Assembly (NCBI GenBank): GCA_002712575.1
Contig: PATZ01000028.1
Span: forward strand, 27,096 to 35,334
Direction of reading: 5' to 3'
DNA from: Methanobacteriota archaeon
Lineage (GTDB): Archaea > Thermoplasmatota > Poseidoniia > Poseidoniales > Thalassarchaeaceae
Length of the DNA: 8,239 nt
The translations under genes were made by a program, and so were the position numbers. The first letter of the stretch is position 1. Every line of letters starts with the position of its first letter. This document shows, piece after piece, positions 6,916-8,239 of this stretch. Under the pieces are notes generated by a model. The model was not told where the DNA came from. It did no database searches and worked only from the letters and a program-made list of their open reading frames with translations.

Positions 6916-7758
6916 TTAACTAGAAAAACGCTCTACAGCTATTGGAAATGTGGCTCGGTATAGAACCCACCCAAGAGCAAGTCCGAATCCAGTAATTAAC
7001 CCCACCGCTAACATAGGAATAAACGCATTACTTTGACCAGTGAATATTAATTCTCTCCCGCATTGTATTAATATTGCCATTGGGTTCCATTGGGTTATTT
7101 CATTCAACAACCCTTCGCTGGGAATTGAATACCCAACAGGGGTCAGAAACATAAGAAGCATCAAAACAGTGCTTAGCGAAAAAATTACATCCTGATAAAA
7201 AACGCCTATTGGGACAATTAGAACACCAAAAAGAATCCCTAACGCCAATAATGCCAGCAACACTAGTGGCAGCCATATAATACCGTTAGTCGGCAGAATT
7301 CCCCACCAAGCGAATACAAAAAATAACAGAAATAACTTAATAATAAAATTAAAACATACTTGTACTACTGCCGAGACAATAAGCGCTTCTCTTGGGAAGA
7401 GAATTTTGGATAATAGAGATCGGGACCCATTTACAACTTGCAGTGGTGCAACAACCGACTCACTAAATAATTGCCATAACACGATACTCACCATTGTATA
7501 GATGGGATAGGGTACCTCCATACCCTCCGATTTAAGCATTTGTTGATTTTGTAGAACAACAAATACCAGAGTGGTCGCTATAGGCGGCAAGAAAGCCCAA
7601 GCCAGCCCTAGCCATGCAGATCTGTATTTGGCCTTGATATCCCTGACGGCAAGCGTCCAACCCAAATGCCGACAGTTCCAAAGATCATGAATCATTTCTC
7701 GAACCATTATTTTTGGTTCGAGTAAAAAAGATTTGTTTTGGAAAATCTTAGGTTCCAT
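6916..7758 (-). CDS. wzm: Polysaccharide ABC exporter permease, ABC-2 type (280 aa)
   Basis: The inner-membrane subunit of the exporter, partner of the ATPase immediately downstream. Seen: a cytoplasmic N-terminus with the family motif RDIKAKYRSAWLGLAWAFLPP (39-59), then about six hydrophobic segments (roughly 48-70, 86-106, 126-150, 160-183, 195-212 and 248-268). Diagnostic stretches include LSKILFPREAL (116-126), MFLTPVGYS (203-211) and WNPMAILIQCGRE (224-236), all typical of O-antigen/teichoic-acid exporter permeases. Length is normal (about 260-280). The ATG at 7756-7758 lies 3 bases after the epimerase stop without a strong Shine-Dalgarno sequence. A later ATG at codon 18 would also keep all membrane segments, so the N-terminal 17 residues are less certain. 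The stretch coding the membrane segments is visibly A/T rich, as expected for hydrophobic codons. Confidence 0.95.
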   Translation of the reverse strand: MEPKIFQNKSFLLEPKIMVREMIHDLWNCRHLGWTLAVRDIKAKYRSAWLGLAWAFLPPIATTLVFVVLQNQQMLKSEGMEVPYPIYTMVSIVLWQLFSESVVAPLQVVNGSRSLLSKILFPREALIVSAVVQVCFNFIIKLFLLFFVFAWWGILPTNGIIWLPLVLLALLALGILFGVLIVPIGVFYQDVIFSLSTVLMLLMFLTPVGYSIPSEGLLNEITQWNPMAILIQCGRELIFTGQSNAFIPMLAVGLITGFGLALGWVLYRATFPIAVERFSS

Positions 7759-7761
7759 TTC

Positions 7762-8239
7762 TTACTTAAATTCGGTTGGATTTTCTTTCATCCATTTAAC
7801 ATTATGAAATCTTGGCTCGTCTAATAATTCGCCTAATTTATATGCTTTGGACAACTCTTGCATTGCGTCTGCTACTGAGTGCTTAGGAACGAACCCCGAA
7901 TCCAATAATTTTTTCGAAGAAAGCCGATATGACCTAGGGTCATTACTTGGTGTCTTTATAATTTCACATGGTAAAATCTCTTTAACTCGCAATGCAATTT
8001 CATGAATTGAAATGTTCTCAAACCCTGCATTGTAAACTCCTTGAGTAACGTCATTAAATATCAGATGCTGATATACCTCCACTAAATCTTTTATATGAAT
8101 GTTAGGCCTAGTTTGATCCCCACCAAATACAGTCACTTTTCCGTTTTTTAATGCCTGATAAGTCAGCATATTAACAGCAACATCCAACCTTTGTCTCGGA
8201 GATACCCCGCAAACCGTTGCCGGCCGAACGCAGTATATA
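7762..8239 (-). CDS. Extended-SDR NAD-dependent NDP-sugar epimerase/dehydratase, C-terminal 158 residues (N-terminus beyond the window)
   Basis: The C-terminal half of a nucleotide-sugar epimerase, dehydratase or reductase. The frame is open to the window edge. A TTG at 8185-8187 could be mistaken for a start, but the in-frame codons before it encode RPATVCGVSPRQR, the conserved R-P-A-x-V-x-G-x-S segment that follows the catalytic domain in extended SDRs, so the gene certainly continues. Downstream come FGGDQTRPNIHIKDLVEVY, the usual substrate-domain motif, and VYNAGFENISI, equivalent to the YN-hG-(x)3-(S/T) element. The Rossmann glycines and the YxxxK pair lie outside the window, so exact activity cannot be assigned. 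The stop TAA at 7762-7764 is 3 bases before the permease start. It is clearly different from the dehydratase-like SDR at 4616-5617, so the locus encodes at least two extended SDRs. Confidence 0.88.
   Translation of the reverse strand, partial: IYCVRPATVCGVSPRQRLDVAVNMLTYQALKNGKVTVFGGDQTRPNIHIKDLVEVYQHLIFNDVTQGVYNAGFENISIHEIALRVKEILPCEIIKTPSNDPRSYRLSSKKLLDSGFVPKHSVADAMQELSKAYKLGELLDEPRFHNVKWMKENPTEFK

Noticed and set aside
7762..8187. A short complete gene starting at TTG 8185-8187
   Set aside because: The frame stays open upstream and encodes conserved extended-SDR sequence (RPATVCG...), so this is the tail of a larger gene cut by the window edge.

Overview
This window is an internal slice of a surface-polysaccharide locus, most likely an O-antigen (LPS) or related exopolysaccharide cluster of a Gram-negative bacterium. 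The evidence is an ABC-2 polysaccharide exporter (Wzm permease plus a long Wzt ATPase with the extra C-terminal domain typical of ABC-dependent O-antigen export) embedded among nucleotide-sugar modification enzymes. Base composition is moderate (low to mid forties percent G+C by eye). Nothing seen here fixes the genus.

All eight genes lie on the minus strand, so transcription runs from position 8239 towards 1. In that order they are: (1) the C-terminal half of an extended-SDR NDP-sugar epimerase/dehydratase (7762-8239, cut by the window edge); (2) ABC permease wzm (6916-7758); (3) ABC ATPase wzt (5627-6913); (4) an extended-SDR NDP-sugar 4,6-dehydratase-like enzyme (4616-5617); (5) and (6) two different DegT/DnrJ/EryC1/StrS PLP aminotransferases in tandem (3458-4609 and 2377-3468); (7) an acetohydroxyacid-synthase-like thiamine-diphosphate enzyme (605-2380); (8) the first 196 residues of a classical SDR oxidoreductase (1-590, cut by the other edge). 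Junctions range from an 11-base overlap to a 14-base gap, so this reads as one operon continuing past both ends. I see no promoter, terminator, RNA gene, mobile element, repeat array or non-coding stretch over 15 bases.

The four genes of the first 4.6 kb, with the dehydratase upstream, form the most interesting unit. A dehydratase would make a 4-keto-6-deoxy NDP-sugar, one or two transaminases would install amino groups, a ThDP enzyme could attach a two-carbon unit from pyruvate or perform another carboligation, and the last SDR could reduce the resulting ketone. The ThDP-enzyme/SDR pair recalls the YerE/YerF logic of yersiniose synthesis. However, both DegT proteins keep the PLP lysine, so the 3-dehydration step of yersiniose is not encoded by them. 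The inferred product is therefore a branched-chain deoxy-amino sugar, exported as part of a glycan by Wzm/Wzt. This is a hypothesis from gene content. No glycosyltransferase or nucleotidyltransferase is present in the window to confirm substrate or nucleotide carrier.
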